DNA of 64,000 bases, taken from positions 426,359 to 490,358 of the forward strand of contig NZ_OBEH01000004.1 in assembly GCF_900215465.1 (NCBI RefSeq), written 5' to 3'. Origin of the DNA: Flagellimonas pacifica (GTDB taxonomy: Bacteria; Bacteroidota; Bacteroidia; Flavobacteriales; Flavobacteriaceae). The notes under the pieces are model-generated. The model saw only the letters and a program-made list of their open reading frames with translations, had not been told where the DNA came from and did no database searches. The stretch's first letter is position 1. Every line of letters starts with the position of its first letter. Shown one piece after another: positions 8,748 through 17,472 of this stretch. The position numbers were made by a program, and so were the translations under genes.

Positions 8748-9764
8748 CTAATTCCGGATTTTCTGCTCCCAATCCCAAGCTGATTTCATGGAATCATCCA
8801 AGGTTGATTTTGCTTTCCACCCCAGTACATTGTTTGCCTTTTGCGTATCAGCATAGGCCTGTATAACATCTCCGGCCCTTCGGTCCACTATTTTGTAGTT
8901 CAACTTTTCTCCTGATACTTTTTCAAAACTCTGAATCACTTCCAAAACTGAGCTTCCTTTTCCGGTTCCCAAATTGAAAACTTCATAATTGGATTCATTC
9001 TTTTGATTGAGTAACCGTTGTAACGCCACAACGTGGGCTTTGGCTACATCCACTACATGAATATAATCACGTATACAGGTCCCGTCTTCCGTTGGGTAAT
9101 CGTCTCCAAAAACAGATAGTTGTTCTCTTAACCCAACTCCTGTTTGAGTAATAAAAGGCACCAAGTTCTGTGGCACTCCAATGGGCAATTCCCCAATTTC
9201 AACCGTAGGATGGGCTCCAACCGGGTTAAAATAACGCAATGCTATTGCAGATAGTTCCGGATTCACATGGCACGTATCCTTAATAATTTCTTCACCTACT
9301 TGTTTAGTATTACCATAAGGGGATTCTGCAGGTTTAACAGGTGCATCTTCAGTTATAGGCAGTTTATCTGCCTGACCATAAACTGTACAAGAAGAACTAA
9401 ATATGAAATTGGCCTTATCCATTTTCGCAAGTTCTTGCAGCATGTACACCAAAACCCCTAGGTTATTTTCATAATACAGTAAAGGATTTTCGACACTCTC
9501 ACCCACAGCTTTGGAGGCTGCAAAATGAATAACTCCTTGCACATCATTATGTCTTGCAAAGAAATCTTGAACATCAGATTTATCCCTAAGGTCAAATTTC
9601 TCAAAAATGGGTTGTTGCCCGGTAATTGCAACAATTCCATCCAGAACATCTTCTGAAGAATTGGAAAGATTATCAATAATCACCACTTCAAAGCCTTCGT
9701 TTTGAAGCTCAACAACAGTATGGGAACCTATAAATCCCAGACCTCCTGTCACTAGTATTTTCAT
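8748..9764 (-). CDS. galE: UDP-glucose 4-epimerase
   Basis: NAD-dependent epimerase of 338 residues interconverting UDP-glucose and UDP-galactose in the cytoplasm. The N-terminal GGLGFIGSH is the Rossmann NAD-binding loop. SSSCTVYG with the catalytic serine, and YGNTK with the tyrosine-lysine pair (near 150-154), are in place. RYFNPVGAH, and DGTCIRDYIHVVD near 218, are GalE signatures. Its start lies 3 bp after the stop of the DegT-type aminotransferase gene, so the two form one operon, which suggests a role in nucleotide-sugar supply for surface polysaccharide. Confidence 0.95.
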   Translation of the reverse strand: MKILVTGGLGFIGSHTVVELQNEGFEVVIIDNLSNSSEDVLDGIVAITGQQPIFEKFDLRDKSDVQDFFARHNDVQGVIHFAASKAVGESVENPLLYYENNLGVLVYMLQELAKMDKANFIFSSSCTVYGQADKLPITEDAPVKPAESPYGNTKQVGEEIIKDTCHVNPELSAIALRYFNPVGAHPTVEIGELPIGVPQNLVPFITQTGVGLREQLSVFGDDYPTEDGTCIRDYIHVVDVAKAHVVALQRLLNQKNESNYEVFNLGTGKGSSVLEVIQSFEKVSGEKLNYKIVDRRAGDVIQAYADTQKANNVLGWKAKSTLDDSMKSAWDWEQKIRN

Positions 9765-9766
9765 TC

Positions 9767-10903
9767 TTAGTTATTTACAAAGTCAATGACCAAGTTGGTC
9801 ATAAATTCAATTTGTTCATCATCCAGCTCCGTATGCATAGGAAGTGAAATCACTTCTTTGACCAATTGATTGGTTACAGGAAAATCAGCCTCATTATATC
9901 GTTCATCAACATAAGCCTTCTGTAAGTGCAAAGGAATTGGATAATACACTCCACATGGAACGCCATTATCATTTAAATGTTGCACCAAACTGTCTCTTTT
10001 TTCGTTCAAAATTCGAAGGGTATACTGATGAAAAACATGACCATCCAGACCTTCAGCTAGTATTTTTGGAACAACAATGTTAGGTTGTCCTTCAAAAGCT
10101 TTGGAGTATTTATCTGCTGCCTCTCTTCTTTTTTTGTTGTACTCATCCAATTTGGGAAGTTTTGCCCTTAAGACCGCTGCTTGCATAGAATCCAATCTTG
10201 AATTCACCCCAACTACATCATGATGATATCTTTTGTACATACCATGATTCACCATTCCCCTAATGGTATGGGCCAAATCGTCATCATTAGTAAAAATGGC
10301 ACCACCATCTCCATAACAACCTAAATTTTTGGATGGAAAAAAAGAGGTTGAAGCTACATGCCCAATGGTCCCGGCTTTCTGTTTTTTACCATTTTGAAAG
10401 GTATGGGCAGCTCCTATTGCCTGAGCATTATCTTCAATTACATAAAGATTATGCTTTTTGGCCAGTTCCATAATGGCATCCATATTTGCACATTGTCCAA
10501 ACAAATGTACTGGCACTATGGCTTTGGTTTTGGATGTGATGGCTCTTTCAATTGCATCCGGGTCAATATTGAATGTATCGGGTTCCACATCAACCAAAAC
10601 TGGGGTTAGGTTTAGCAAGGCTATTACCTCAACAGTAGCAGCAAAGGTAAAATCTGCAGTAATTACCTCATCACCGGGTTTTAACCCAAGGCCCATCATA
10701 CAAATTTGAAGTGCATCTGTCCCGTTTGCACATGGAATCACATGTTTTACATCCAAGTAGTTTTCAAGTTCTTTTTGAAAAGCATGAACCTGTGGTCCAT
10801 TTATAAAAGCTGAGGAATCGAGGACTTCTGAAATAGAGGTGTTTACCTGTTCTTTTATCCCCTCGTATTGACCTTTTAGATCAACCATTTGTATTTTCTT
10901 CAT
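9767..10903 (-). CDS. DegT/DnrJ/EryC1/StrS-type sugar aminotransferase
   Basis: PLP-dependent aminotransferase of 378 residues in the fold used to aminate nucleotide-linked keto-sugars for lipopolysaccharide or capsule. The PLP-binding lysine lies in SFFPSKNLGCYGDGGA near residue 193, preceded by EDNAQAIGA with the cofactor-contacting aspartate, as in the family. The C-terminal part carries VFHQYTLR, also typical. It is followed directly by galE and is divergent from waaA, so the neighbourhood points to cell-surface glycan synthesis. The precise sugar substrate is not identifiable from the sequence. Confidence 0.93.
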   Translation of the reverse strand: MKKIQMVDLKGQYEGIKEQVNTSISEVLDSSAFINGPQVHAFQKELENYLDVKHVIPCANGTDALQICMMGLGLKPGDEVITADFTFAATVEVIALLNLTPVLVDVEPDTFNIDPDAIERAITSKTKAIVPVHLFGQCANMDAIMELAKKHNLYVIEDNAQAIGAAHTFQNGKKQKAGTIGHVASTSFFPSKNLGCYGDGGAIFTNDDDLAHTIRGMVNHGMYKRYHHDVVGVNSRLDSMQAAVLRAKLPKLDEYNKKRREAADKYSKAFEGQPNIVVPKILAEGLDGHVFHQYTLRILNEKRDSLVQHLNDNGVPCGVYYPIPLHLQKAYVDERYNEADFPVTNQLVKEVISLPMHTELDDEQIEFMTNLVIDFVNN

Positions 10904-10924
10904 CCGAAAAATATATGAGTAAAC

Positions 10925-10932
10925 AAAATTAA
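10925..10932 (-). promoter_or_regulatory. Candidate -7 element for the aminotransferase-galE operon
   Basis: The minus strand reads TAATTTTG, an exact TAnnTTTG match 22 bp before the start at 10903. No -33 TTG is found at the expected distance, so confidence is moderate. Confidence 0.4.
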
Positions 10933-10982
10933 GAAATAAAGCGGCCGTGACCTATTGTCGAAAGAATGTATTTTAGCGGAAA

Positions 10983-12227
10983 ATGATTCTAGTGCGCGCA
11001 CTTTATAACATCTTATTGCACTTTTCATGGATAGTGTTACATATAGTAGCACTTTTCAATACAAAAATCAATCTTTTTGTTAAAGGGCGAAAACAGACAA
11101 TAGCACTTTTAGGTAAAAATCCAGCAGCAGGTAAAAAAGTTATTTGGATGCATGTTGCCTCTTTGGGAGAATACGAACAAGGGCTTCCCATTTTGGAAAA
11201 ACTTCGAACAAATTACCCATCGCACAAAATCATTCTCACTTTCTTTTCACCTTCCGGTTACGAGGTAAAAAAAGATACACCGTATGCAGATATGGTGCTT
11301 TACTTACCCATGGATACCAAATACAATGCAAAAAGCTTTTTGGAATACGTGAATCCTGAAATGGCAATTTTTGTGAAGTATGAAATCTGGCCCAATTATC
11401 TTCATGAATTAAAACGAAGAAACATTCCAACCCTTTTAGTATCGGCCATTTTTTCTCAAAGACAGGTTTTCTTTAAATGGTATGGGCGCTTTATGCGAAA
11501 TAGCCTCAAAACCTTTTCCCATTTCTTTGTCCAAAATGAAAACTCAAAAGAATTGCTCACATCTATTGGATTCAACAACACCACAATTAGTGGGGACACT
11601 CGTTTTGATAGGGTTTCCAAAATAATGGCACAGGATAACCAATTGGATTTTATGAGTCATTTTAAAAACAATACTTTCTGTGTGGTAGCGGGTAGCACAT
11701 GGCCAGAAGACGAGGAGGTATTGATAGATTACATTAACTCTTCTGAAACTTCTCTAAAATTTGTTATTGCACCTCACAATATAAAACAACCTCATATTGA
11801 TACGCTAAAAAATAAGGTGACTAAAAAGTCCATTTGCTATTCCGGAATTTCAGATAAAAACTTATGCGATTTTGATGTAATCATCATAGATACCATTGGA
11901 CTTTTAACCAAGATTTATAGTTATGCAGATGTTGCCTATGTTGGCGGAGGATTTGCCACCGGACTTCACAACACTTTAGAACCGGCCACTTTTGGGATTC
12001 CAGTAATCATTGGACCAAAGTTCAAAAAGTTTAAGGAAGCGGAGGATTTAGTGAATAAAAAAGGAATCCAGGTGGTTACAAATCAATTTGACTTTGAAAA
12101 TTTGATGAACCAATTTGTTGTTGATTCTGATTTCAGAAAAAAAACAGGCTTAATCAATTCAACCTATGTGACTGAAAATAAAGGGGCCACTGGATTGATT
12201 TTCGACCATATCAAAACTTTTCTCTAA
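10983..12227 (+). CDS. waaA: 3-deoxy-D-manno-octulosonic acid transferase (Kdo transferase)
   Basis: Membrane-associated glycosyltransferase of 414 residues that adds Kdo from CMP-Kdo to lipid A precursor. An N-terminal hydrophobic anchor (about 1-28) is followed by the GT30 domain: VIWMHVASLGEYEQGLPI contains the family's catalytic-glutamate region, then FFSPSGYEV, and VKYEIWPNYL. The C-terminal GT-B half has VAGSTWPEDE, YVGGGFATGLHNTLEPA and GPKF. The length fits WaaA. It is divergent from the nucleotide-sugar operon, which fits a lipopolysaccharide context. The sequence does not show how many Kdo residues are added. Confidence 0.95.
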   Translation: MILVRALYNILLHFSWIVLHIVALFNTKINLFVKGRKQTIALLGKNPAAGKKVIWMHVASLGEYEQGLPILEKLRTNYPSHKIILTFFSPSGYEVKKDTPYADMVLYLPMDTKYNAKSFLEYVNPEMAIFVKYEIWPNYLHELKRRNIPTLLVSAIFSQRQVFFKWYGRFMRNSLKTFSHFFVQNENSKELLTSIGFNNTTISGDTRFDRVSKIMAQDNQLDFMSHFKNNTFCVVAGSTWPEDEEVLIDYINSSETSLKFVIAPHNIKQPHIDTLKNKVTKKSICYSGISDKNLCDFDVIIIDTIGLLTKIYSYADVAYVGGGFATGLHNTLEPATFGIPVIIGPKFKKFKEAEDLVNKKGIQVVTNQFDFENLMNQFVVDSDFRKKTGLINSTYVTENKGATGLIFDHIKTFL

Positions 12228-12257
12228 CTTTTGTCCGCTTTAGACAAACCACCCATC

Positions 12258-13649
12258 ATGAAAAATCAGGTTTTCAGAATTTCCCTCACAGCCGCCTTGG
12301 CAGGTTTTTTATTTGGGTTTGATACTGTGGTAATAAGTGGAGCCAATCAACCTATTAAGGAAATTTGGGATACCAACTGGTTTTTGGGAGATTCAATTTT
12401 TACCTTTCACGGCATCTTTATCATGTCAATGGCATTATGGGGCACTGTTTTAGGTTCTCTTTTTGGAGGTATTCCTTGTGATCGATTAGGAAGAAAGAAA
12501 ACATTATTATGGATAGGCATTCTCTACTTTATTTCTGCCATGGGGTCAGCTTTGGCTGCCGAACCTTATAGTTTTTCCTTTTTTAGATTTATAGGAGGAA
12601 TTGGTGTTGGAGCCTCATCTGTAGCGGCTCCTGTATATATTTCGGAAATATCCTCGGCCAACAATAGAGGCAGGTTAACCGCTATGTACCAATTCAATAT
12701 TGTTTTTGGAATCTTAGTGGCATTTATCTCCAATTATCTTATTGGTGTTCTCTTCGAAGAGAATATAGCCTGGAGATGGATGCTGGGCATTGAAGGGCTA
12801 CCGGCATTAATATATACTTTGATGGTATTTAGAATTCCCAACAGCCCTAGATGGTTATTGATGAAAAACCGCGAAGAGTTCATCATTCATAAATCTCTGA
12901 TGTTATTGGGAATTAAAAGTGAAGAAGCTTCCGCGCGCCTATCTAAAATAAAGGCGTCTTTGCAAGAAACCACAAAAGAAAAAAAAGAAAAGCTGTTCTC
13001 CGGGAAATACAGAAAAGTACTTTTACTAGCATTTTTCATAGCATTTTTCAATCAGTTGTCAGGAATTAACTTTGTATTGTACTATGCTCCTGAAATTCTG
13101 GAACGAGCTGGTTTGGCTTCAGGCGAATCTCTTTTTAGTTCTATTTCAATAGGAATTGTCAACCTGCTTTTTACATTTACAGGCATTGCGTTAATTGATA
13201 AACTGGGCCGCAAACAATTGATGTATATTGGCTCAATTGGATATATTATAAGTCTGGCCATGGTAGGTTGGTGCTTTTATTCAGGAGCCAGTTCCATACT
13301 ATTGTTGATATTCATTTTAGTGTTCATTGCCTCACATGCTGTGGGTCAAGGCGCGGTAATCTGGGTCTTTATTTCCGAAATATTCCCCAATAAGATAAGG
13401 TCTTATGGACAATCTTGGGGAACAGGCACACATTGGGTGTTTGCAGCTTTAATAACACTAATTACACCCACCTTTTTGGATGCGGAAATTGGGATTTTCA
13501 AGGAAAACCCTTGGCCCATATTTTTATTTTTTGCATTTATGATGGTACTCCAGTTATTATGGGTCCTATTTATGATGCCTGAAACCAAAGGAGTGAGTCT
13601 GGAAGAATTGGCCAAAAGACTGATCAAAAAAGATTCCGCATCTGATTAA
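12258..13649 (+). CDS. MFS sugar:proton symporter (sugar porter family)
   Basis: Twelve-helix transporter of 463 residues. Sugar porter signatures are present: DRLGRKK after TM2, PNSPRWLLM at the end of TM6, QLSGINFVLYYAPEI in TM7, DKLGRKQ after TM8 and PETKGVSLEEL at the C-terminus. The sugar could be a hexose or xylose; the motifs do not decide it. An upstream in-frame TTG at 12231 would add nine residues, but the ATG at 12258 starts directly before the first transmembrane segment and is preferred. The gene begins 30 bp after waaA on the same strand, so cotranscription is possible. Confidence 0.92.
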   Translation: MKNQVFRISLTAALAGFLFGFDTVVISGANQPIKEIWDTNWFLGDSIFTFHGIFIMSMALWGTVLGSLFGGIPCDRLGRKKTLLWIGILYFISAMGSALAAEPYSFSFFRFIGGIGVGASSVAAPVYISEISSANNRGRLTAMYQFNIVFGILVAFISNYLIGVLFEENIAWRWMLGIEGLPALIYTLMVFRIPNSPRWLLMKNREEFIIHKSLMLLGIKSEEASARLSKIKASLQETTKEKKEKLFSGKYRKVLLLAFFIAFFNQLSGINFVLYYAPEILERAGLASGESLFSSISIGIVNLLFTFTGIALIDKLGRKQLMYIGSIGYIISLAMVGWCFYSGASSILLLIFILVFIASHAVGQGAVIWVFISEIFPNKIRSYGQSWGTGTHWVFAALITLITPTFLDAEIGIFKENPWPIFLFFAFMMVLQLLWVLFMMPETKGVSLEELAKRLIKKDSASD

Positions 13650-13753
13650 ACTGATACAGGACATACCCAAAAGTGTTCATTTAATCGAATAACGGACAAT
13701 GATTTATTATCAATAATTGAATAATTCCGTACATTGAAGGAAATTACACTATT

Positions 13754-13882
13754 ATGAGCAATGAAGTTTCTTTTGGCAACAAAATGCTTGTTGGCTTTTT
13801 ACGATTGATGGTATTTGTCCTAGTCTTAATTTTGGTGGCCATCCCAGTCTGTATCCTGTTGGATTTTATTGGTATTTTATAG
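13754..13882 (+). CDS. Small single-span membrane protein (42 aa)
   Basis: A short open frame, ATG at 13754 to TAG at 13880-13882, encoding 42 residues. About 12 mixed residues are followed by a continuous hydrophobic stretch of roughly 25 residues (LRLMVFVLVLILVAIPVCIL) that would span the membrane once. It is isolated: 104 bp from the sugar transporter stop and about 212 bp from hpf, which lies on the other strand. The membrane-like composition argues for a real gene, but no family is recognised. Confidence 0.45.
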   Translation: MSNEVSFGNKMLVGFLRLMVFVLVLILVAIPVCILLDFIGIL

Positions 13883-14094
13883 AAAGTATATCAACAATTC
13901 CTTAGAGTGGGGTTCACTTTTTGCTTAGAACAATAAGAACAAAAGGCAACCCATTCTCACACCACTAAACCTGCGATTCTGGATTACCTTTCAACATAAG
14001 TACGCCTAATACTACGTTGCTTTGTTTGATTATTGCAAACAGAACTTCCTAAAATTTAGTTCTGAATTATTCGCTTTTAAATCACCTTATCTTT

Positions 14095-14394
14095 TCAGTG
14101 AGTTGCAAACATACCCTGTCTTTTTTCCAATTGTTTTTTAAGTTCATCTACCGTTTCCGACATAGATTTTTCAAAATCGTTGGTCTTGGCTTTAGCAAAA
14201 AGTCGGGGACCCGGGGCACTCAATTCAATCTCACAGATTTTATCTTCCCCAGCTCTATCATTTTCAATTTTAAAAATCACATTGGCCTTGATCAACCAAC
14301 TGTATTTCTTTCCCACCCTATCCAGTTTCTTCATTAGAAGCTCGCTCAAGGTTTCACTAGCTTTCATTTTTTGATATTGTATGTTTACTACCAT
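14095..14394 (-). CDS. hpf: Ribosome hibernation-promoting factor, short HPF/RaiA type
   Basis: A 99-residue protein of the HPF/RaiA family, which binds the ribosomal decoding centre and inactivates ribosomes in stationary or energy-poor cells. The start (MVVNIQ) and layout fit: strand, helix with KKLDRVGKKY, then VIFKIEND, CEIELSAPG and a final helix with VDELKKQLEKRQ. An in-frame ATG at 14406 would add four residues. The downstream one at 14394 is preferred because the predicted transcription start near 14411 would leave only about 5 nt before the first ATG, and because family members normally begin M-x-V-N. The upstream FNR-type site suggests induction when oxygen falls. Confidence 0.87.
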   Translation of the reverse strand: MVVNIQYQKMKASETLSELLMKKLDRVGKKYSWLIKANVIFKIENDRAGEDKICEIELSAPGPRLFAKAKTNDFEKSMSETVDELKKQLEKRQGMFATH

Positions 14395-14417
14395 GACATT
14401 TTGCATTAATATTTACA

Positions 14418-14460
14418 CCAAATTACTCTCTTGGGCATGGGAATAAAATGACATTTGTCA
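14418..14460 (-). promoter_or_regulatory. FNR-type class II promoter of hpf
   Basis: The palindrome TGACATTTGTCA occupies 14449-14460. Reading toward hpf on the minus strand, a 23-bp spacer is followed by TAATTTGG (14425 to 14418), one mismatch from TAnnTTTG. This is the same geometry as the other FNR-type promoters in the window. Confidence 0.7.
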
Positions 14461-14498
14461 GTGTTTTAAAACAACTATTTGGAAATAGAAAGACCAGA

Positions 14499-15815
14499 TC
14501 ATTTAAGAGAAAAGGGTTGGCCCGAGCTTTGTAAAACAGAAAACCAAAATTCACTTTCGAGGTCTATTTTTTTTCGTTTTTTGGTTACCTCAGAAATAGG
14601 AATATACACATACCTATTATTAACCTTGCTCACCACAAATCTTGTTTTACCTGCCATTGCCCCATGTACTGCATGATAAGCTAACCTCCCACAATAAACA
14701 CTGTCACTAGAATTTGCCGGAGCGCTTCTAACAATATAACTGGGATCTATATATTTTATAGTGACGGGGATATCCGTAAAATACTCCTCTATTTTCTCCT
14801 TTAGAAAAACCCCAATATCTGCATGCTTAACATTTCCAGATGCATCTTTGACCACATCTGTTTGTTGGAGCAAATGTTGTCCTGCACCTTCTGCCACAAC
14901 AATAACGGCATGTTTTTTACTTTGAAGTCTTTTTCTTAAAGCTTCCAAAAAACCATTTTCACCTTCCAATGCAAAATCCATTTCCGGAACCAACACAAAG
15001 TTTACCACTGGCATAGCCAATGATGCAGAAGCTGCAATAAATCCACTATCCCTTCCCATCAATTTCACTATGGAAATTCCATTATAAGCTCCTGTTGCTT
15101 CATTGTGGGCATCTCTTAAAATAGGACTGGCCACATCAAATGCAGTTTCAAAACCAAAGGATTTATCAATAAGATCAATATCATTATCTATAGTCTTTGG
15201 TATACCTACCACACTTATATTCGCATCTCTTTTTTTGATTTCCTCTCCTATGGCATCCACACCTTTTAAGGTGCCATCTCCTCCTATCGCAAAAAGTATG
15301 TTCACCTCATTTTTAACCAGAGTATCCACCATGGTTGAAACACTTTGTCCACCTCTGGACGAACCCAAAAAGGTTCCTCCAAATTGATGAATATCTCTTA
15401 CCTTATCTGGATTCAACTCAATCAATTCATGTCCAAATTCGGGATTTAGGCCTTCATAGCCATATGGAACCCCCAATGTTCGTTTTATACCATAGAAATA
15501 ATGGAGTGCCATGACCACGCCCCTGATAACATTATTAATACCAGGGCAAAGACCTCCGCAAGTAACAATTGCGGCGGTAGTTTTTGGTGGTTCAAAAAAT
15601 ATATTCTGCCTGGGGCCAGCTTTTTCAAGACACAAAGGGGCCTCTTGATTAGCAATACATTTTTGATAATGCTCAAAAGAAAGGTCAAAAACCAACCTAT
15701 CATTCTCACTTATGAAGTTAAAAATACTATCTCCCCTAACAGTACTTAACTGTAGGGGAGATTTAAATTTGGGTTTTCCCAAAGTATCAATATCAAATGT
15801 TGCCGTATTGTTCAC
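14499..15815 (-). CDS. 6-phosphofructokinase, probably ATP-dependent, long (plant/trypanosomatid-like) type
   Basis: Phosphofructokinase of 438 residues, longer than the E. coli-type enzyme. GGLCPGINN is at 87-95, GGDGT at 178-182 and PKTIDNDID at 206-214. The glycine in GGDGT marks ATP use, since pyrophosphate enzymes normally have Asp there. The lysine of PKTIDND is shared by plant and trypanosomatid ATP enzymes and by PPi enzymes, but not by classical bacterial PfkA. ATP use is therefore inferred, with PPi not fully excluded. It starts 12 bp after pckA and is probably the last gene of a usp-permease-pckA-pfk operon. Confidence 0.88.
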   Translation of the reverse strand: MNNTATFDIDTLGKPKFKSPLQLSTVRGDSIFNFISENDRLVFDLSFEHYQKCIANQEAPLCLEKAGPRQNIFFEPPKTTAAIVTCGGLCPGINNVIRGVVMALHYFYGIKRTLGVPYGYEGLNPEFGHELIELNPDKVRDIHQFGGTFLGSSRGGQSVSTMVDTLVKNEVNILFAIGGDGTLKGVDAIGEEIKKRDANISVVGIPKTIDNDIDLIDKSFGFETAFDVASPILRDAHNEATGAYNGISIVKLMGRDSGFIAASASLAMPVVNFVLVPEMDFALEGENGFLEALRKRLQSKKHAVIVVAEGAGQHLLQQTDVVKDASGNVKHADIGVFLKEKIEEYFTDIPVTIKYIDPSYIVRSAPANSSDSVYCGRLAYHAVHGAMAGKTRFVVSKVNNRYVYIPISEVTKKRKKIDLESEFWFSVLQSSGQPFSLK

Positions 15816-15827
15816 TATAGTCTTAGA

Positions 15828-17456
15828 TTAAAAATGCCCCTCCAAACCATGGTGAGAATCAATCAATGGCCCTCCACTTAGTATTTCTTCGGATGCTTCA
15901 CTAGCAAACTTATCAAAATTTATATGGAATGAGTGCGCCAATTGAATTGCTTTGCTCACATATGCTCCTTTTTGTAACCATGTGTTCATAGGATCCAATA
16001 TTTCCGTAGGCACTCCCGGACAATACTTTGGCATATGCAATCCAAAAATTGGATGCACTTCCAATTCTACATCTTCCAATTTCCCTTCTAAAATTGCAGA
16101 AATCATAGCTCGAGTGTATTTTAGTTTGATTCTTGAACCAACACCATAAGGGCCACCACTCCATCCAGTATTAATCAACCAAACGTTTACACCTGCTTCG
16201 GTCATCTTATCACTCAACATTTCAGCATACACCGTTGGATGTAACGGCATGAAGGGTTCTCCAAAACATGCAGAGAACGAAGGTACAGGCTCGTTAATTC
16301 CGGCTTCCGTACCAGCTACTTTTGCCGTATATCCTGAAATAAAATGGTACGCAGCTTGACCAGGGGTCAATTTAGATACTGGAGGCAACACACCAAAGGC
16401 ATCACACGTCAAGAAAAAGATATTCTTTGGGTTTGCAGCATAAGAAGGTTCCTGAATATTATCAATGTGGTAAATAGGATAACTTACCCTAGTGTTCTGG
16501 GTAATGGTACTATCAAAATAATCCACTTCTTTTGTTCCTTCCTTAAACGTTATATTTTCCAACAATGCTCCAGGACGGATAGCACGATAAATATCCGGTT
16601 CTTTTTCTTCTGTAAGATCAATAACCTTTGCATAACAACCTCCTTCAAAATTGAAGATGGTGTTTTCTTTGGTCCATCCATGTTCATCATCTCCAATTAG
16701 CTTACGATTGGGATCAGCAGACAATGTTGTTTTTCCAGTTCCAGAAAGTCCAAAGAAAATTGCTGTATCCCCATCTTCTCCAACATTGGCAGAACAGTGC
16801 ATGGGCAACACATTTTTATCTACTGGCAAAATAAGGTTCAAGGCAGAGAAAATACCTTTCTTCATTTCTCCGGTATAGGCAGAACCGCCTACCAAAGCAA
16901 CCTTTTTGGTAAAGTTGAGGATGGAAAAATTACCGGCAATAATCCCAAATTCAGATGGGTTTGGAGCTTCATAACCTGGAGCACATAATACCAACCATTC
17001 TTCTTCAAAATCCTTCAATTCATCCTCATTTAATCTCAAGAACATATTCTTGATGAAATAATTGGACCAAGGATATTCGGTAATGGTTCTCACATTCATT
17101 CTATAACTAGGGTCGGCACAAACCGCGCCATCTCTAACAAATACTTCTTTTCCATTCAAATAGTTTACCACTTCGGCTTGTAGCTTATCAAAATTCTTTG
17201 GAGAAATGGGCTTGTTTATTCTGCCCCACCAAACTTTGTCCTTGGTGTACTCATCCTTCACCAAAAATCGGTCTTTTGGAGAACGGCCAGTGAACCTTCC
17301 GGTTTTTACACTCAAAGTCCCATTTTCAGTTTCTTCACCCATACCTTTCTCAATGGTAATCCTTTGTAAATCTTCAGCACTTAGGTTCCAATGTGCTGTA
17401 ACATCTTTTAGACCATATTTGTCCAAATCTCTCGTTTTTTCCATAATTCCGTTCAT
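15828..17456 (-). CDS. pckA: Phosphoenolpyruvate carboxykinase (ATP)
   Basis: ATP-type PEP carboxykinase of 542 residues, interconverting oxaloacetate and PEP. RFTGRSPKDRF near residue 54, MHCSANVG near 219, the P-loop GLSGTGKT at 236-243 and GDDEHGW near 255-261 with metal-binding residues are all present. The usual direction is gluconeogenic, but in fermenting Bacteroidota it can run toward oxaloacetate to feed succinate formation. The possible cotranscription with a stress protein that has an FNR-type promoter makes that reading attractive, though unproven. An alternative start is Met5. Gaps are 16 bp to the upstream permease and 12 bp to pfk. Confidence 0.96.
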   Translation of the reverse strand: MNGIMEKTRDLDKYGLKDVTAHWNLSAEDLQRITIEKGMGEETENGTLSVKTGRFTGRSPKDRFLVKDEYTKDKVWWGRINKPISPKNFDKLQAEVVNYLNGKEVFVRDGAVCADPSYRMNVRTITEYPWSNYFIKNMFLRLNEDELKDFEEEWLVLCAPGYEAPNPSEFGIIAGNFSILNFTKKVALVGGSAYTGEMKKGIFSALNLILPVDKNVLPMHCSANVGEDGDTAIFFGLSGTGKTTLSADPNRKLIGDDEHGWTKENTIFNFEGGCYAKVIDLTEEKEPDIYRAIRPGALLENITFKEGTKEVDYFDSTITQNTRVSYPIYHIDNIQEPSYAANPKNIFFLTCDAFGVLPPVSKLTPGQAAYHFISGYTAKVAGTEAGINEPVPSFSACFGEPFMPLHPTVYAEMLSDKMTEAGVNVWLINTGWSGGPYGVGSRIKLKYTRAMISAILEGKLEDVELEVHPIFGLHMPKYCPGVPTEILDPMNTWLQKGAYVSKAIQLAHSFHINFDKFASEASEEILSGGPLIDSHHGLEGHF

Positions 17457-17472
17457 AACTGTTGTTTTAAGG

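Noticed and set aside
10954-10980. TTG and TATTTTAG upstream of waaA as a -33/-7 promoter
   Set aside because: The spacer is only 11 bp, far shorter than the usual 17-23 bp, so I did not list it.
12231-12257. TTG at 12231 as the sugar transporter start
   Set aside because: The added nine residues are not typical of the family, and an ATG at 12258 stands directly before the first membrane span.
13700-13712. TGATTTATTATCA before the small membrane protein gene as another FNR-type site
   Set aside because: It is 13 bp rather than 12, and no TAnnTTTG-like box lies 23 bp downstream.
13883-14094. Possible RNA gene or regulatory element between the small membrane protein and hpf
   Set aside because: I find no stable hairpin, tRNA-like pattern, palindrome or credible open frame in these 212 bp.
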